From Rhodoluna sp. (lineage in GTDB: Bacteria > Actinomycetota > Actinomycetes > Actinomycetales > Microbacteriaceae), in contig JAEMTJ010000008.1 of NCBI GenBank assembly GCA_016462375.1, positions 26,604 to 36,940 of the forward strand: a stretch of DNA of 10,337 nt. The letters run 5' to 3'. The notes below the pieces were generated by a model, which had not been told where the DNA came from, searched no databases, and was given only the letters and a program-made list of their open reading frames with translations. Position 1 is the first letter of the stretch, and the number at the start of each line of letters is the position of its first letter. The position numbers and the translations under genes are program-made. Positions 1 through 6,867 of the stretch are shown here, one piece after another.

Positions 1-228
1 ATTCTTAAGGGTTGGCGTCTAGCTATCTTCCTGATTTCACTTATAGGTGCACTTGCAACCCCTGTTTCAGATCCAATGTCGATGTTCCTACTAATGATTC
101 CTCTGATTATGTTGTATTACCTATCTGCAGGAATTGCGCTGGCAAATGACAAGCGTAAAGCGCTGAGACTCAAAAACTCGAAACCTGTTGATTCCCTAGC
201 AGACTACGCTCCAGACGAGATTGACTAA
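1..228 (+). CDS. tatC: Sec-independent protein translocase TatC, C-terminal 75 residues (5' end outside window)
   Basis: This is the last part of the multi-spanning membrane receptor of the twin-arginine translocase, which binds folded precursors carrying RR signal peptides at the cytoplasmic membrane. Reading from base 1 gives 75 residues: a hydrophobic helix (about 5-18), the characteristic TatC segment ATPVSDPMSMFLLMIP (about 19-34), another hydrophobic helix ending in LYYLSAG, and a charged cytoplasmic tail ending in DEID. The TPxxDPxS motif between the last two membrane helices is diagnostic for the family. The TAA stop shares its last base with the ATG of the helicase (TAATG), so the two genes are cotranscribed and probably translationally coupled. 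In Mycobacterium, tatC is also followed by helY, downstream of pafABC-tatA. The start codon and first helices are not in the window. Confidence 0.92.
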   Translation: MLKGWRLAIFLISLIGALATPVSDPMSMFLLMIPLIMLYYLSAGIALANDKRKALRLKNSKPVDSLADYAPDEID

Positions 229-2672
229 TGGAGCAAGCACTATCGCCAGCCGAAAGATTTGAAAAAGCAAAACAAAACAAGAGGCATGAGAGTCTAGAGA
301 ATTTCAAGAGCCTACTTAAATTCCCGCTCGATGAATTTCAAGACCAAGCTTGTCGTGCTCTTGTGCAGGGACATGGAGTCCTAGTAGCCGCTCCAACTGG
401 AGCAGGTAAGACAATTGTTGGCGAATTCGCTATTCACTTAGCCGTCGAAAAGTCTCAAAAAGTTTTTTACACCACTCCGATTAAAGCTTTGAGTAATCAA
501 AAATTTGCTGAGCTGCAAGCTCGTTATGGCGAAGAATTAGTTGGATTGCTCACCGGAGATACCAATATCAATTCTGATGCTCAGATCCTCGTGATGACAA
601 CTGAAGTTTTGCGAAATATGATTTATGCCAACTCAAATGCCTTGATCAGCCTAGGTTTTGTGGTCATGGACGAAGTTCACTACCTTGCAGATCGCTTTAG
701 GGGAGCGGTTTGGGAAGAGGTGATTCTGCACCTACCTAAGGATGTGAAGGTGGTTTCGCTGAGTGCAACGGTGTCAAATGCTGAAGAGTTTGGCGCATGG
801 CTTGATGAAGTTAGGGGGGATACCTCTGTTATCGTTTCAGAAATTCGACCTGTACCGCTAAATCAGCATGTGCTATTTGGTGATGATTTAATTCCATTAT
901 TTGACGCTGACTCCAAACAAACTCGAGTAAATGGTGATCTAGTGCAACGCCATGCCAGCAAGATGCGCCAGCCCATCAATAGGCCAGCTAGAGGCAGACG
1001 TGGACAACCAGGACACAATGATCGAAATACGAGTCGTATACCAAAGATAACGAAGCCTGAAATTATTGCAATTCTCGATGAAGCTGATCTGCTTCCGGCC
1101 ATCTTCTTTATCTTTTCCAGAGCTGGCTGCGAAGCGGCAGTGCAATCTGTACTTGCTTCTGGCATTCGATTGACAAAGCCTGAAGATAAACAATTGATTC
1201 GACGCCTAGCAGAAGAGAAGTGCGCAACGATTGCCGATGAAGATCTCTCAGCGTTAGGTTACTTCGAGTGGCTAAATGCCTTAGAGAGAGGCGTCGCAGC
1301 TCACCATGCTGGGCTGCTGCCGGCATTCAAAGAAGTGGTTGAAGAACTATTCCTGAGAAAACTCGTAAAGGTTGTCTTTGCTACTGAGACGCTTGCTCTT
1401 GGAATCAACATGCCTGCAAGAACAGTTGTGCTTGACCGATTAGATAAGTACAACGGTGAAGGCAGAGTTCAGATCACTCCTGGCGAATACACACAGCTCA
1501 CAGGTAGAGCTGGAAGACGAGGAATTGATATAGAAGGTCACTCAGTGATTCAGTGGGCGGCCAACCTAGATCCAACTTACGTTGCATCACTAGCATCAAA
1601 GCGGACCTACCCGCTCAACTCTTCTTTTAAACCAACATTTAACATGGCAGTAAACCTGATCGAGGCTTTTGGGCAGCGAAGATCTCGTGAGGTGCTGGAA
1701 ACTTCCTTTGCGCAATTCCAAGCTGACCGTTCTGTAGTTGGGCTTGCCAGGGGAATCAGAGAAAAACAAAATTCACTGGACGGCTATGAGCAATCAATGA
1801 AATGTCACCTCGGTGATTTTCGTGAGTACGCAAGTCTGCGAAAGCAAACCAACGACATCGAGCGGGACTCAGCCCAAAGTGGCAGACAGGCCAGACGAAA
1901 CGACCTAAGGCAAACTAAGGGAAGAAGAGCTCAAGAACTAGCTCTAGCTAATCTCAAGAAGCAACTGCGTTCACACCCTTGCCACGTCTGCCCTGATCGT
2001 GAAGTGCATGCCCGTTGGGGGGAGCGATGGTGGAAACTCGAGAAGGAAACTCAAGCAGTTATCAAGCAAATCGAATCACGGACAAACCAGGTGGCCAAAA
2101 CCTTTGACCGGATTAGTCAAATGCTGGTTGAGCTGAACTACCTAGAGATTAGCGACAACGATCTTGAAGTTACCGAGTCTGGAAAAAAGCTAGCAAAGAT
2201 CTATGGCGAAAGAGATCTGCTAGTTGCAGAGTGTCTGCGCAGAAAGATTTGGCATGGGGTTGATGCTCCGACCCTTGCAGCTATTGCTGGAGCTCTTGTT
2301 TATGAATCTAGACGTGATGATGAAAACATCACGCCAAAGCATCCGAAAGGTGACTTTGTGGAGGTTTTTGAGCAAACCATGAATGTTTGGGATGATTTGC
2401 AAGAAGTTTCTAAATTCCATCAACTTTCGATGACCAGTGAACCTGACTCAACAATGGCATTACAGATGTTCCGCTGGGCCACTGGAGCAAGACTAGATAG
2501 CGTTCTGACGGCAACTGGCATGCTCGCTGGAGATTTCATCAGATGGTGTAAGCAGACCATTGACCTCTTGGAACAGATTGCAAAAGTCCATCAGGACGAG
2601 TTATCTGGCTGTGCTGAGAACTCAATAGACAAGGTCAAACGCGGAATAGTGGCATATTCCTATTACGCTTAG
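228..2672 (+). CDS. helY: Ski2/Mtr4-like superfamily 2 RNA helicase (HelY type)
   Basis: An 814-residue ATP-dependent helicase, probably acting on RNA in the cytoplasm. Walker A is AAPTGAGKT (54-62), the DExH box is DEVH (148-151), motif III is SAT (179-181), and motif VI is GRAGRRG (426-432), preceded by AHHAGLLP and TLALGINMPAR of the second RecA domain. A basic, low-complexity insert (about 240-270, RPARGRRGQPG) joins the RecA domains. The C-terminal third (from about 640) fits the DSHCT domain of Ski2/Mtr4 helicases. HPCHVCPDREVHARW starts at H583 and could hold a metal; I recall a similar block in mycobacterial HelY. The length is slightly below mycobacterial HelY (about 900). The ATG overlaps the tatC stop by one base and has no strong Shine-Dalgarno site, pointing to coupling. 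The biological substrate in actinobacteria is not settled. All helicase motifs are intact. Confidence 0.93.
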   Translation: MEQALSPAERFEKAKQNKRHESLENFKSLLKFPLDEFQDQACRALVQGHGVLVAAPTGAGKTIVGEFAIHLAVEKSQKVFYTTPIKALSNQKFAELQARYGEELVGLLTGDTNINSDAQILVMTTEVLRNMIYANSNALISLGFVVMDEVHYLADRFRGAVWEEVILHLPKDVKVVSLSATVSNAEEFGAWLDEVRGDTSVIVSEIRPVPLNQHVLFGDDLIPLFDADSKQTRVNGDLVQRHASKMRQPINRPARGRRGQPGHNDRNTSRIPKITKPEIIAILDEADLLPAIFFIFSRAGCEAAVQSVLASGIRLTKPEDKQLIRRLAEEKCATIADEDLSALGYFEWLNALERGVAAHHAGLLPAFKEVVEELFLRKLVKVVFATETLALGINMPARTVVLDRLDKYNGEGRVQITPGEYTQLTGRAGRRGIDIEGHSVIQWAANLDPTYVASLASKRTYPLNSSFKPTFNMAVNLIEAFGQRRSREVLETSFAQFQADRSVVGLARGIREKQNSLDGYEQSMKCHLGDFREYASLRKQTNDIERDSAQSGRQARRNDLRQTKGRRAQELALANLKKQLRSHPCHVCPDREVHARWGERWWKLEKETQAVIKQIESRTNQVAKTFDRISQMLVELNYLEISDNDLEVTESGKKLAKIYGERDLLVAECLRRKIWHGVDAPTLAAIAGALVYESRRDDENITPKHPKGDFVEVFEQTMNVWDDLQEVSKFHQLSMTSEPDSTMALQMFRWATGARLDSVLTATGMLAGDFIRWCKQTIDLLEQIAKVHQDELSGCAENSIDKVKRGIVAYSYYA

Positions 2673-2678
2673 AAGGTT

Positions 2679-4274
2679 ATGATACCTACCACTTTGAACT
2701 GGCTAAGGCACTCAAACTCGCTCTGGGGGCGCACTTTAGTTGCTACCATCGGTGGTTTGTGCATTGCCATTACCTTCCCTGCCTTCAATTTTGCGCCGGG
2801 AATCTTCATTGGTATCTTCTTCATTTTGCTGTCTATTCGTCAAGCTGGCTTTTTTCAAGCTTTTCTACTTGGTACCCTTGCTGGAATTGCTTACTACGGC
2901 CTTGTTCTAAAGTGGCTAACCACATATCTGGGACCTATTCCTTGGGCTGCCCTATCCATAGTTGAGGGGTTGATTTTTGGTCTCGCAATAGCAGTAATTG
3001 CTGTGGTCTGGAAATGGCTTGCGCAATTGAACCTTGGGTCATTTAAGCCTTTGGTTATAAGTTTTGCAATCGCAACTATTTACACAGCACGTGAATATGC
3101 GGCAGGGCAATTTCCTTTCGGTGGTCTTCCTTGGGCTAGGGGAGGGCTCAGTCAAGCTGATACCTACCTATCCAAATGGGCCTGGGCAGTCGACATATCA
3201 GGTTTAACGTGGCTAATAGCCATGATTTGTGGAATGGCAGCAATAAAGTTCATTGCTCCGCTACCACCAGGTTCAGGTTTAGTTCTAAGAATTAGAAGTT
3301 GGTTACCCACTTTTGGAGTTGGGATAGTTGTATTTGTTCTCCCACTGGCACTGGTGCTGGATGCATCGCCGACCTCGGGAACGATCAGGGTTGCTGCGGT
3401 GCAAGGTAACGCTAACGCTGGATTGTTCGCAATAAACCCTCCAGGTTCGATCATGGACAAGCACCTAGCCGTTGCGAGAGAACTGATTTCCTCAGGCAAG
3501 GCTAAGGGCGTTGAGCTAATGGTTTGGCCGGAGAACTCAGCCGATCTTGATCCAGTCACCATGTCTGCACCAAAGGCAAAAATTACGGACTTTGTTAATA
3601 ACGAACTCAAAGCTCCATTACTTTTTGGAAACAAGACTTTCCGCGGAACCGATTACTTCAACGAAGTGGACCTATGGCTGCCAGATAAAGGGTTAACAGA
3701 TTGGTACGACAAAAAACGCCCGGTACCTTTTGGCGAGTATGTTCCGAATCGTTCATTCTTTATGTCCCTGGCACCGGAGATGATTGGTCTAATTGGTTGG
3801 GACATGAGCTTTGGTAAGCGCGATGGCATTTTTCAAATACCTAACAAGGGTGCAGTTGGGTCGCTGATCTGTTTTGAAGTAACGATTGATGAACTCAGCT
3901 ACGACCTTGTCGATAGTGGAGCTAAAGCAATAATGGTGCAGACCAATAGCAGTGACTTTGGTCGCAGTGAGCAAGGCGTTCAGTTAGCTGCGGTTTCAAG
4001 AATGCGCGCTATTGAAACGGGTAGGACGGTTGTTTCTATCTCGACAGTTGGAGTATCGGGTATTTACTATCCAGATGGTTCGATTCAAGATGAGCTTCCT
4101 ACATTCACTCCCGATGCCATGGTCGCTGATATTCCGTTACGCAGTGAAATTACTCCAGCTGTTGCCTATGGTCGATACATTGAACCAACATCATTTGCCA
4201 TCACACTTTTGCTATTCCCGACAGCAGTAATTGGAAACTGGATTCTGCGACGCAGAAGAAAGACACAAGTTTGA
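2679..4274 (+). CDS. lnt: Apolipoprotein N-acyltransferase
   Basis: A 531-residue integral membrane enzyme that transfers an acyl chain from a phospholipid to the N-terminal cysteine of diacylated lipoproteins, giving triacylated lipoproteins. Residues 1-230 are mostly hydrophobic helices and include the Lnt motif FPFGGLPWARGGLSQ (145-159). From about 236 follows a nitrilase-fold domain, then a last membrane helix (about 503-523) and a basic tail. The triad by alignment with E. coli Lnt is E285 (VWPEN), K345 (YDKKRPVPFGEY) and C398 (LICFE), all present. It starts 6 nt after the helY stop. The purine run AGAAGG spans that stop and leaves only 2 nt before the ATG, which is short; a TTG at 2694 is an alternative start. 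It overlaps ppm1 by 4 nt. In M. tuberculosis an Lnt-like domain and Ppm1 are fused in one protein; here they are separate. Confidence 0.95.
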   Translation: MIPTTLNWLRHSNSLWGRTLVATIGGLCIAITFPAFNFAPGIFIGIFFILLSIRQAGFFQAFLLGTLAGIAYYGLVLKWLTTYLGPIPWAALSIVEGLIFGLAIAVIAVVWKWLAQLNLGSFKPLVISFAIATIYTAREYAAGQFPFGGLPWARGGLSQADTYLSKWAWAVDISGLTWLIAMICGMAAIKFIAPLPPGSGLVLRIRSWLPTFGVGIVVFVLPLALVLDASPTSGTIRVAAVQGNANAGLFAINPPGSIMDKHLAVARELISSGKAKGVELMVWPENSADLDPVTMSAPKAKITDFVNNELKAPLLFGNKTFRGTDYFNEVDLWLPDKGLTDWYDKKRPVPFGEYVPNRSFFMSLAPEMIGLIGWDMSFGKRDGIFQIPNKGAVGSLICFEVTIDELSYDLVDSGAKAIMVQTNSSDFGRSEQGVQLAAVSRMRAIETGRTVVSISTVGVSGIYYPDGSIQDELPTFTPDAMVADIPLRSEITPAVAYGRYIEPTSFAITLLLFPTAVIGNWILRRRRKTQV

Positions 4275-4984
4275 AAACTTTGGTAATAATGCCGACATAT
4301 AACGAGTCTGGCAATATCGATAATGCTGTCATTAAATTATTCGCAGACAATTCAAATGTTGATCTCTTAATTGTCGATGACTCTAGCCCCGATGGCACAG
4401 GTAATTTGGCTGACGCTATAGCCAAAAAGGATAAGCGAGTTCATGTTTTGCACCGATTGGGGAAAGACGGATTAGGTGCCGCATACATTGCCGGTTTCAA
4501 CTGGGCGTTTGAAAGAAACTACGATTATTTAGTCGAGATGGATGCCGATGGTAGCCACCGAGCTCAGGATTTACCATTACTTCTTGCTGCCGCAGTCGAG
4601 AATGATTTGGTTATCGGTTCTAGGTATGTTCGGGGTGGTAAAACTCAGAACTGGCCCCTGCACAGGCAAATATTGTCCAGAGGAGGAAACCGCTACGCAC
4701 GTTTGATGCTGGGCGGAAAACTCAACGACATGACCGCAGGTTTCAGAGTTTTCAGAACGAGTTTTCTAAAATCGCTTGACCTAACGACTATTAATGCTCG
4801 AGGTTATTCTTTTCAGATTGAGATGGCTTATCGAACTATCAGAGCCGGCGGTAGAACGACAGAAGTTCCAATTACTTTTGTTGAAAGAGAAATTGGTGAT
4901 TCAAAAATGAGTTCTGACATTGTTCGTGAGGCTCTGCTCTTGATGACCAAGCTTGGCGTCAAGAGATTGTTTGGTCGCGGCTAA
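4271..4984 (+). CDS. ppm1: Polyprenol monophosphomannose synthase (GT2 glycosyltransferase)
   Basis: A 237-residue family 2 glycosyltransferase that makes polyprenyl-phosphate-mannose from GDP-mannose on the cytoplasmic face of the membrane. This is the donor for lipomannan elongation and protein O-mannosylation outside the membrane. Visible motifs: VIMPTYNE (5-12), IVDDSSPDGTG (34-44), the metal-binding DAD (D91-D93, in EMDADGSH), and a C-terminal half typical of DPM1-like enzymes (DMTAGFRVF, GYSFQIEM). There is no C-terminal membrane domain, so this is the single-domain type. The start is a TTG at 4271 that overlaps the lnt stop (TTGA); the next in-frame ATG is codon 7 and would lose the first strand. 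The stop lies inside the end of rbpA on the opposite strand. Generic GT2 enzymes share the early motifs, but the sequence and the lnt neighbour support Ppm1. Confidence 0.92.
   Translation: MKTLVIMPTYNESGNIDNAVIKLFADNSNVDLLIVDDSSPDGTGNLADAIAKKDKRVHVLHRLGKDGLGAAYIAGFNWAFERNYDYLVEMDADGSHRAQDLPLLLAAAVENDLVIGSRYVRGGKTQNWPLHRQILSRGGNRYARLMLGGKLNDMTAGFRVFRTSFLKSLDLTTINARGYSFQIEMAYRTIRAGGRTTEVPITFVEREIGDSKMSSDIVREALLLMTKLGVKRLFGRG
4937..4965. repeat. Nested inverted repeat inside the 3' end of ppm1
   Basis: A perfect 7-bp inverted repeat, CTCTTGA (4937-4943) and TCAAGAG (4959-4965), encloses the 10-bp palindrome CCAAGCTTGG (4947-4956). It can fold on either strand. For rbpA transcripts leaving the convergent gene it would lie about 15-45 nt after the stop codon, a position suited to a transcript end, but no U-tract follows. 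It sits within the ppm1 codons near LLMTKLGVKRL, so it may be a coincidence of coding. Confidence 0.4.
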
Positions 4985-5352
4985 CTATTAGTTGCGTCAG
5001 CCTGGCCACGAGCTCTACGAGCTTTTAGTTCACCTAAACGTTCGGACAGGAGTTCTTCCAACTCTTCACGCGATCTGCGTTCTAAAAGCATTTCGAAGTG
5101 GGTTCTAGGTACTTTAGGGGCTTCAGTTTCAAAAGCCTGCTTGCCACTTTCATCTAGAAGGGCACCTTCAAGTGCACAGCTTTTGCAACCCCAGGCAACC
5201 GGAATCTCAGCATCAGCAGAAAATATCATTTCTGAAATGTGATCGTTAGAGCAACGGTATAGGCAAACCTTTCTAGGGGAGAGGTTCTTGTTGGTATCTA
5301 CTTCAAAGCTCTCGGAGCCTAGTCTTGTTCCGCGCATTGGCTGCTGCGACAT
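4981..5352 (-). CDS. rbpA: RNA polymerase-binding protein RbpA
   Basis: A 123-residue actinobacterial transcription factor that binds RNA polymerase and the principal sigma factor, stabilises the holoenzyme and helps open promoters. The N-terminus MRGTRLGSESFE (from residue 6) is the conserved RbpA tail. A zinc-type core follows with C34, H38, C56 and C59 (YRCSNDH, WGCKSC), the ligand pattern known from Streptomyces RbpA. The C-terminal sigma-interacting domain reads RTHFEMLLERRSREELEELL. An in-frame ATG at 5403 would add 17 residues. I chose 5352 because AGGA lies 5 nt before it and because the conserved domain begins directly after it. The stop TAG overlaps the ppm1 stop tail to tail. Upstream on the same strand is a phosphodiesterase gene, 76 nt away. 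In Streptomyces rbpA belongs to the sigma-R thiol-stress regulon. Confidence 0.96.
   Translation of the reverse strand: MSQQPMRGTRLGSESFEVDTNKNLSPRKVCLYRCSNDHISEMIFSADAEIPVAWGCKSCALEGALLDESGKQAFETEAPKVPRTHFEMLLERRSREELEELLSERLGELKARRARGQADATNS
5010..5026 (+). terminator. Candidate intrinsic terminator of the lnt-ppm1 operon, embedded in rbpA
   Basis: AGCTC (5011-5015), loop TAC, GAGCT (5019-5023), then TTT (5024-5026) make a hairpin followed by a short U-run on the + strand. G5010 and T5024 could add a G-U pair. It begins 26 nt after the ppm1 stop, where a terminator is expected. The stem is short and the U-tract is brief, so efficiency may be low. The DNA also encodes the arginine-rich end of RbpA on the other strand, so the pattern may be accidental. 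On the - strand no U-run follows the hairpin. Confidence 0.42.
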
Positions 5353-5357
5353 TTTGT

Positions 5358-5361
5358 TCCT
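5358..5361 (-). promoter_or_regulatory. Ribosome binding site that fixes the rbpA start
   Basis: On the - strand AGGA ends 5 nt before the ATG at 5352. No comparable site precedes the longer ATG at 5403. This supports the 123-residue form of RbpA. Confidence 0.7.
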
Positions 5362-5397
5362 AACAGTTTGTTTTGCCGAATGGTGCTCAATAGATAG

Positions 5398-5423
5398 AAG
5401 CAAAAAGATTACGGAATAATTCC
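5398..5423 (-). promoter_or_regulatory. Candidate rbpA promoter region with GGAAT element and TAATCT hexamer
   Basis: Reading the - strand, GGAAT (5423-5419) is followed 18 nt later by CTT (5400-5398). This resembles the GGAAT-N18-GTT pattern of SigR/SigH-type promoters, with one mismatch in the -10 triplet. GGAAT is also one arm of a perfect palindrome, GGAATTATTCC (5413-5423). A housekeeping-type -10 hexamer, TAATCT (5411-5406), lies in the same stretch without a clear -35. Either would give a leader of roughly 40-50 nt before the start at 5352. The function is inferred only from position and motif resemblance. Confidence 0.3.
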
Positions 5424-5428
5424 CAGGC

Positions 5429-6187
5429 TCAGGCTTTTCTCAGGGTTTGAACTGCTAACTCTGGCACATCTGTGACTATTCCGCTTGCACCTTGTGAGGC
5501 GAGTTCAAGAATCTCCTTGGGATCATTGATAGTCCAATAGTGGAGCTGAGTTCCTGTAGCCAAGACTTTCTTAATAAACCTAGGGGAGTCGAGCTTCAAG
5601 AACTTCATTCGTCGAGGTATCTGCAGTGCTCCGATGCCTTTTAGAGTTTTAGCAATAACTGTTGATGGCAAGCCAATCAATGAATAGAACCATACTTTGA
5701 CGACTACCGTTGCACTAGCTGAGGTGGCAACCGGCTTACTGAATTGACTCAATGCCAACAATCTTCTCTTATTGCTAAAACTGGAGACTAGGACTCTCTC
5801 GTGGGCTAGAAGTGTTTCAACTGTCGATACAAGATCTGCAATAGCATCTTGAGATTTGATATCGATATTGAACTTTGCTGAAGGGAATTCGGTTAGCGCT
5901 TGTCTCAGCGAAGGAACACTGGTCGCTTCAGAAAGCTTCATTTGGCTCAATTCCGACCAGTCGAGCTCTGAAACTCTCTTCTTTACTCCGGTGAGCCGCT
6001 CAATCGTCTCATCATGAAAGAGCACAGCAACGCCGTCTTTGGTTGCCTGAATGTCGGTTTCAATGACATCTGCGCCACCTGCCAACGCGATTTGAAACGC
6101 TGCAATTGTGTTTTCAGTTGGAATAGCGCCGCCACGATGAGCTAGGACGATGACTCTGTCGTTGGTGAAGTATGGGTGGGTCTGCAT
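5429..6187 (-). CDS. Glycerophosphodiester phosphodiesterase (cytosolic, UgpQ-like)
   Basis: A 252-residue TIM-barrel enzyme of the GDPD family, which hydrolyses glycerophosphodiesters from phospholipid turnover to glycerol-3-phosphate and an alcohol. Numbered from the chosen start: LAHRGG with H17, the metal residues E43 and D45 in IETDIQ, and catalytic H58 in LFHDETIERLTG. NIDIK (107-111) is usually NIEIK, a conservative change. The C-terminal WTIND and GIVTDVP strands are typical. No signal peptide or membrane helix is seen, so a cytosolic enzyme is likely. The ATG at 6187 has AGGAAG just upstream. A longer form from ATG 6244 adds 19 basic, proline-rich residues and would overlap the divergent gene. 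A TATAGT hexamer 5 nt before 6244 keeps that start possible as a leaderless one. rbpA lies downstream on the same strand after a 76-nt gap. Confidence 0.9.
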   Translation of the reverse strand: MQTHPYFTNDRVIVLAHRGGAIPTENTIAAFQIALAGGADVIETDIQATKDGVAVLFHDETIERLTGVKKRVSELDWSELSQMKLSEATSVPSLRQALTEFPSAKFNIDIKSQDAIADLVSTVETLLAHERVLVSSFSNKRRLLALSQFSKPVATSASATVVVKVWFYSLIGLPSTVIAKTLKGIGALQIPRRMKFLKLDSPRFIKKVLATGTQLHYWTINDPKEILELASQGASGIVTDVPELAVQTLRKA

Positions 6188-6190
6188 GGG

Positions 6191-6196
6191 CTTCCT
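6191..6196 (-). promoter_or_regulatory. Ribosome binding site supporting the phosphodiesterase start at 6187
   Basis: AGGAAG on the - strand lies 3 nt (its AGGA core 5 nt) before the ATG at 6187. It favours the 252-residue protein over the in-frame ATG at 6244. Confidence 0.6.
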
Positions 6197-6221
6197 GCGG
6201 CTTTGAATAAATCTTGGGGGA

Positions 6222-6235
6222 TAGGCTTGAGGACG
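6222..6235 (+). promoter_or_regulatory. Candidate -10 element for a leaderless yczE-like mRNA
   Basis: TAGGCT (6222-6227) fits the TAnnnT hexamer of housekeeping actinobacterial promoters. The GTG at 6235 lies 7 nt after it, where transcription would start. No convincing -35 is visible. GAGGA (6229-6233) is too close to the GTG to serve as a normal ribosome binding site. Confidence 0.4.
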
Positions 6236-6867
6236 TGCCCTCATCTCCGACTATAACCACCGCCAAGTCTCTAACTCGGCTCATCTTGGGGCTGTATTTG
6301 GTGGGTTTAGGCCTGGCCATGATGATCCACACCGGACTAGGTGTCCCACCTTGGGACGTTCTAACTCAAGGCTTGCAGCATCAAACGGGCTGGAGCTTTG
6401 CTATTTCTGCGACATTGATTAGCGCTGTGGTGCTCTTGCTTTGGATCCCAATAAAACAGAAACCAGGGATTGGAACTCTAATCAACGCAATCTCAATCGG
6501 TCCATTTGCTGATCTGAGTAAACCTTTGATGCCTGAAATAGATGGGCTGTTCCTAACCATAGTTTGGCTATGTCTGGGCTTAGCTTGTGTCGCTCTCGGC
6601 TCTGGTCTATACATCTCAGCAAACCTAGGAGGAGGTCCTAGAGATGGCTTGATGGTTGGCTTGACACGGGTAAGCGGCTGGCCATTTTGGATCGTTCGGA
6701 GCCTCGGAGAGGGGACGGTGCTCTTCTCCGGCTGGTTGCTCGGGGGAACGGTGGGGATAGGCACTGCCCTATTTGCCCTTGGAATTGGCTACATGCTCCA
6801 ATTCACCATGAAACTTTTCGGTTTTGACCCAAAAAAAGGCCAAAATGAAGCAAATACTCCAAAATGA
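6235..6867 (+). CDS. YczE/YitT-type integral membrane protein of unknown function
   Basis: About 210 residues with roughly five hydrophobic helices and short loops. It belongs by appearance to the YczE-like group (COG2364-type): the first helix ends in MIHTGLGVPPWDVL, the middle carries GLYISANLGGGPRDGLMVGL, and WPFWIVRSLGEG follows. No catalytic motif is visible and the transported or sensed substrate is unknown. The start is uncertain. GTG 6235 sits 7 nt after a TAGGCT hexamer and suits a leaderless mRNA; TTG 6214 would add 7 residues but has no ribosome binding site. Both leave the hydrophobic part unchanged. The stop TGA overlaps the ATG of the Nudix gene (ATGA), so the two are cotranscribed. 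It diverges from the phosphodiesterase gene across a 47-nt gap, and the two promoters probably overlap. Confidence 0.82.
   Translation: MPSSPTITTAKSLTRLILGLYLVGLGLAMMIHTGLGVPPWDVLTQGLQHQTGWSFAISATLISAVVLLLWIPIKQKPGIGTLINAISIGPFADLSKPLMPEIDGLFLTIVWLCLGLACVALGSGLYISANLGGGPRDGLMVGLTRVSGWPFWIVRSLGEGTVLFSGWLLGGTVGIGTALFALGIGYMLQFTMKLFGFDPKKGQNEANTPK
6250..6255 (-). promoter_or_regulatory. Candidate -10 element for the phosphodiesterase gene
   Basis: TATAGT on the - strand fits TAnnnT closely. Transcription would start near 6243-6244. That gives either a leader of about 56 nt to the ATG at 6187 or a leaderless message from ATG 6244. It lies within the first codons of the divergent yczE-like gene. 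No matching -35 was seen. Confidence 0.3.

Noticed and set aside
863..1326. Three overlapping reverse-strand open frames inside helY
   Set aside because: They lie opposite the intact helicase, have no recognisable domain or ribosome binding site, and are best explained as shadows of helY codon use.
3164..3634. A 156-codon reverse-strand open frame inside lnt
   Set aside because: Antisense to the nitrilase domain containing the catalytic glutamate; composition is low-complexity and no family is recognisable.
5353..5403. N-terminal extension of RbpA by 17 residues from ATG 5403
   Set aside because: The extension is unlike RbpA N-termini, whereas ATG 5352 has AGGA at 5 nt and gives the family's normal length and zinc-ligand numbering.
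6381..6764. A 127-codon reverse-strand open frame inside the yczE-like gene
   Set aside because: Proline/arginine-rich product opposite a clearly conserved membrane protein; a typical antisense shadow.
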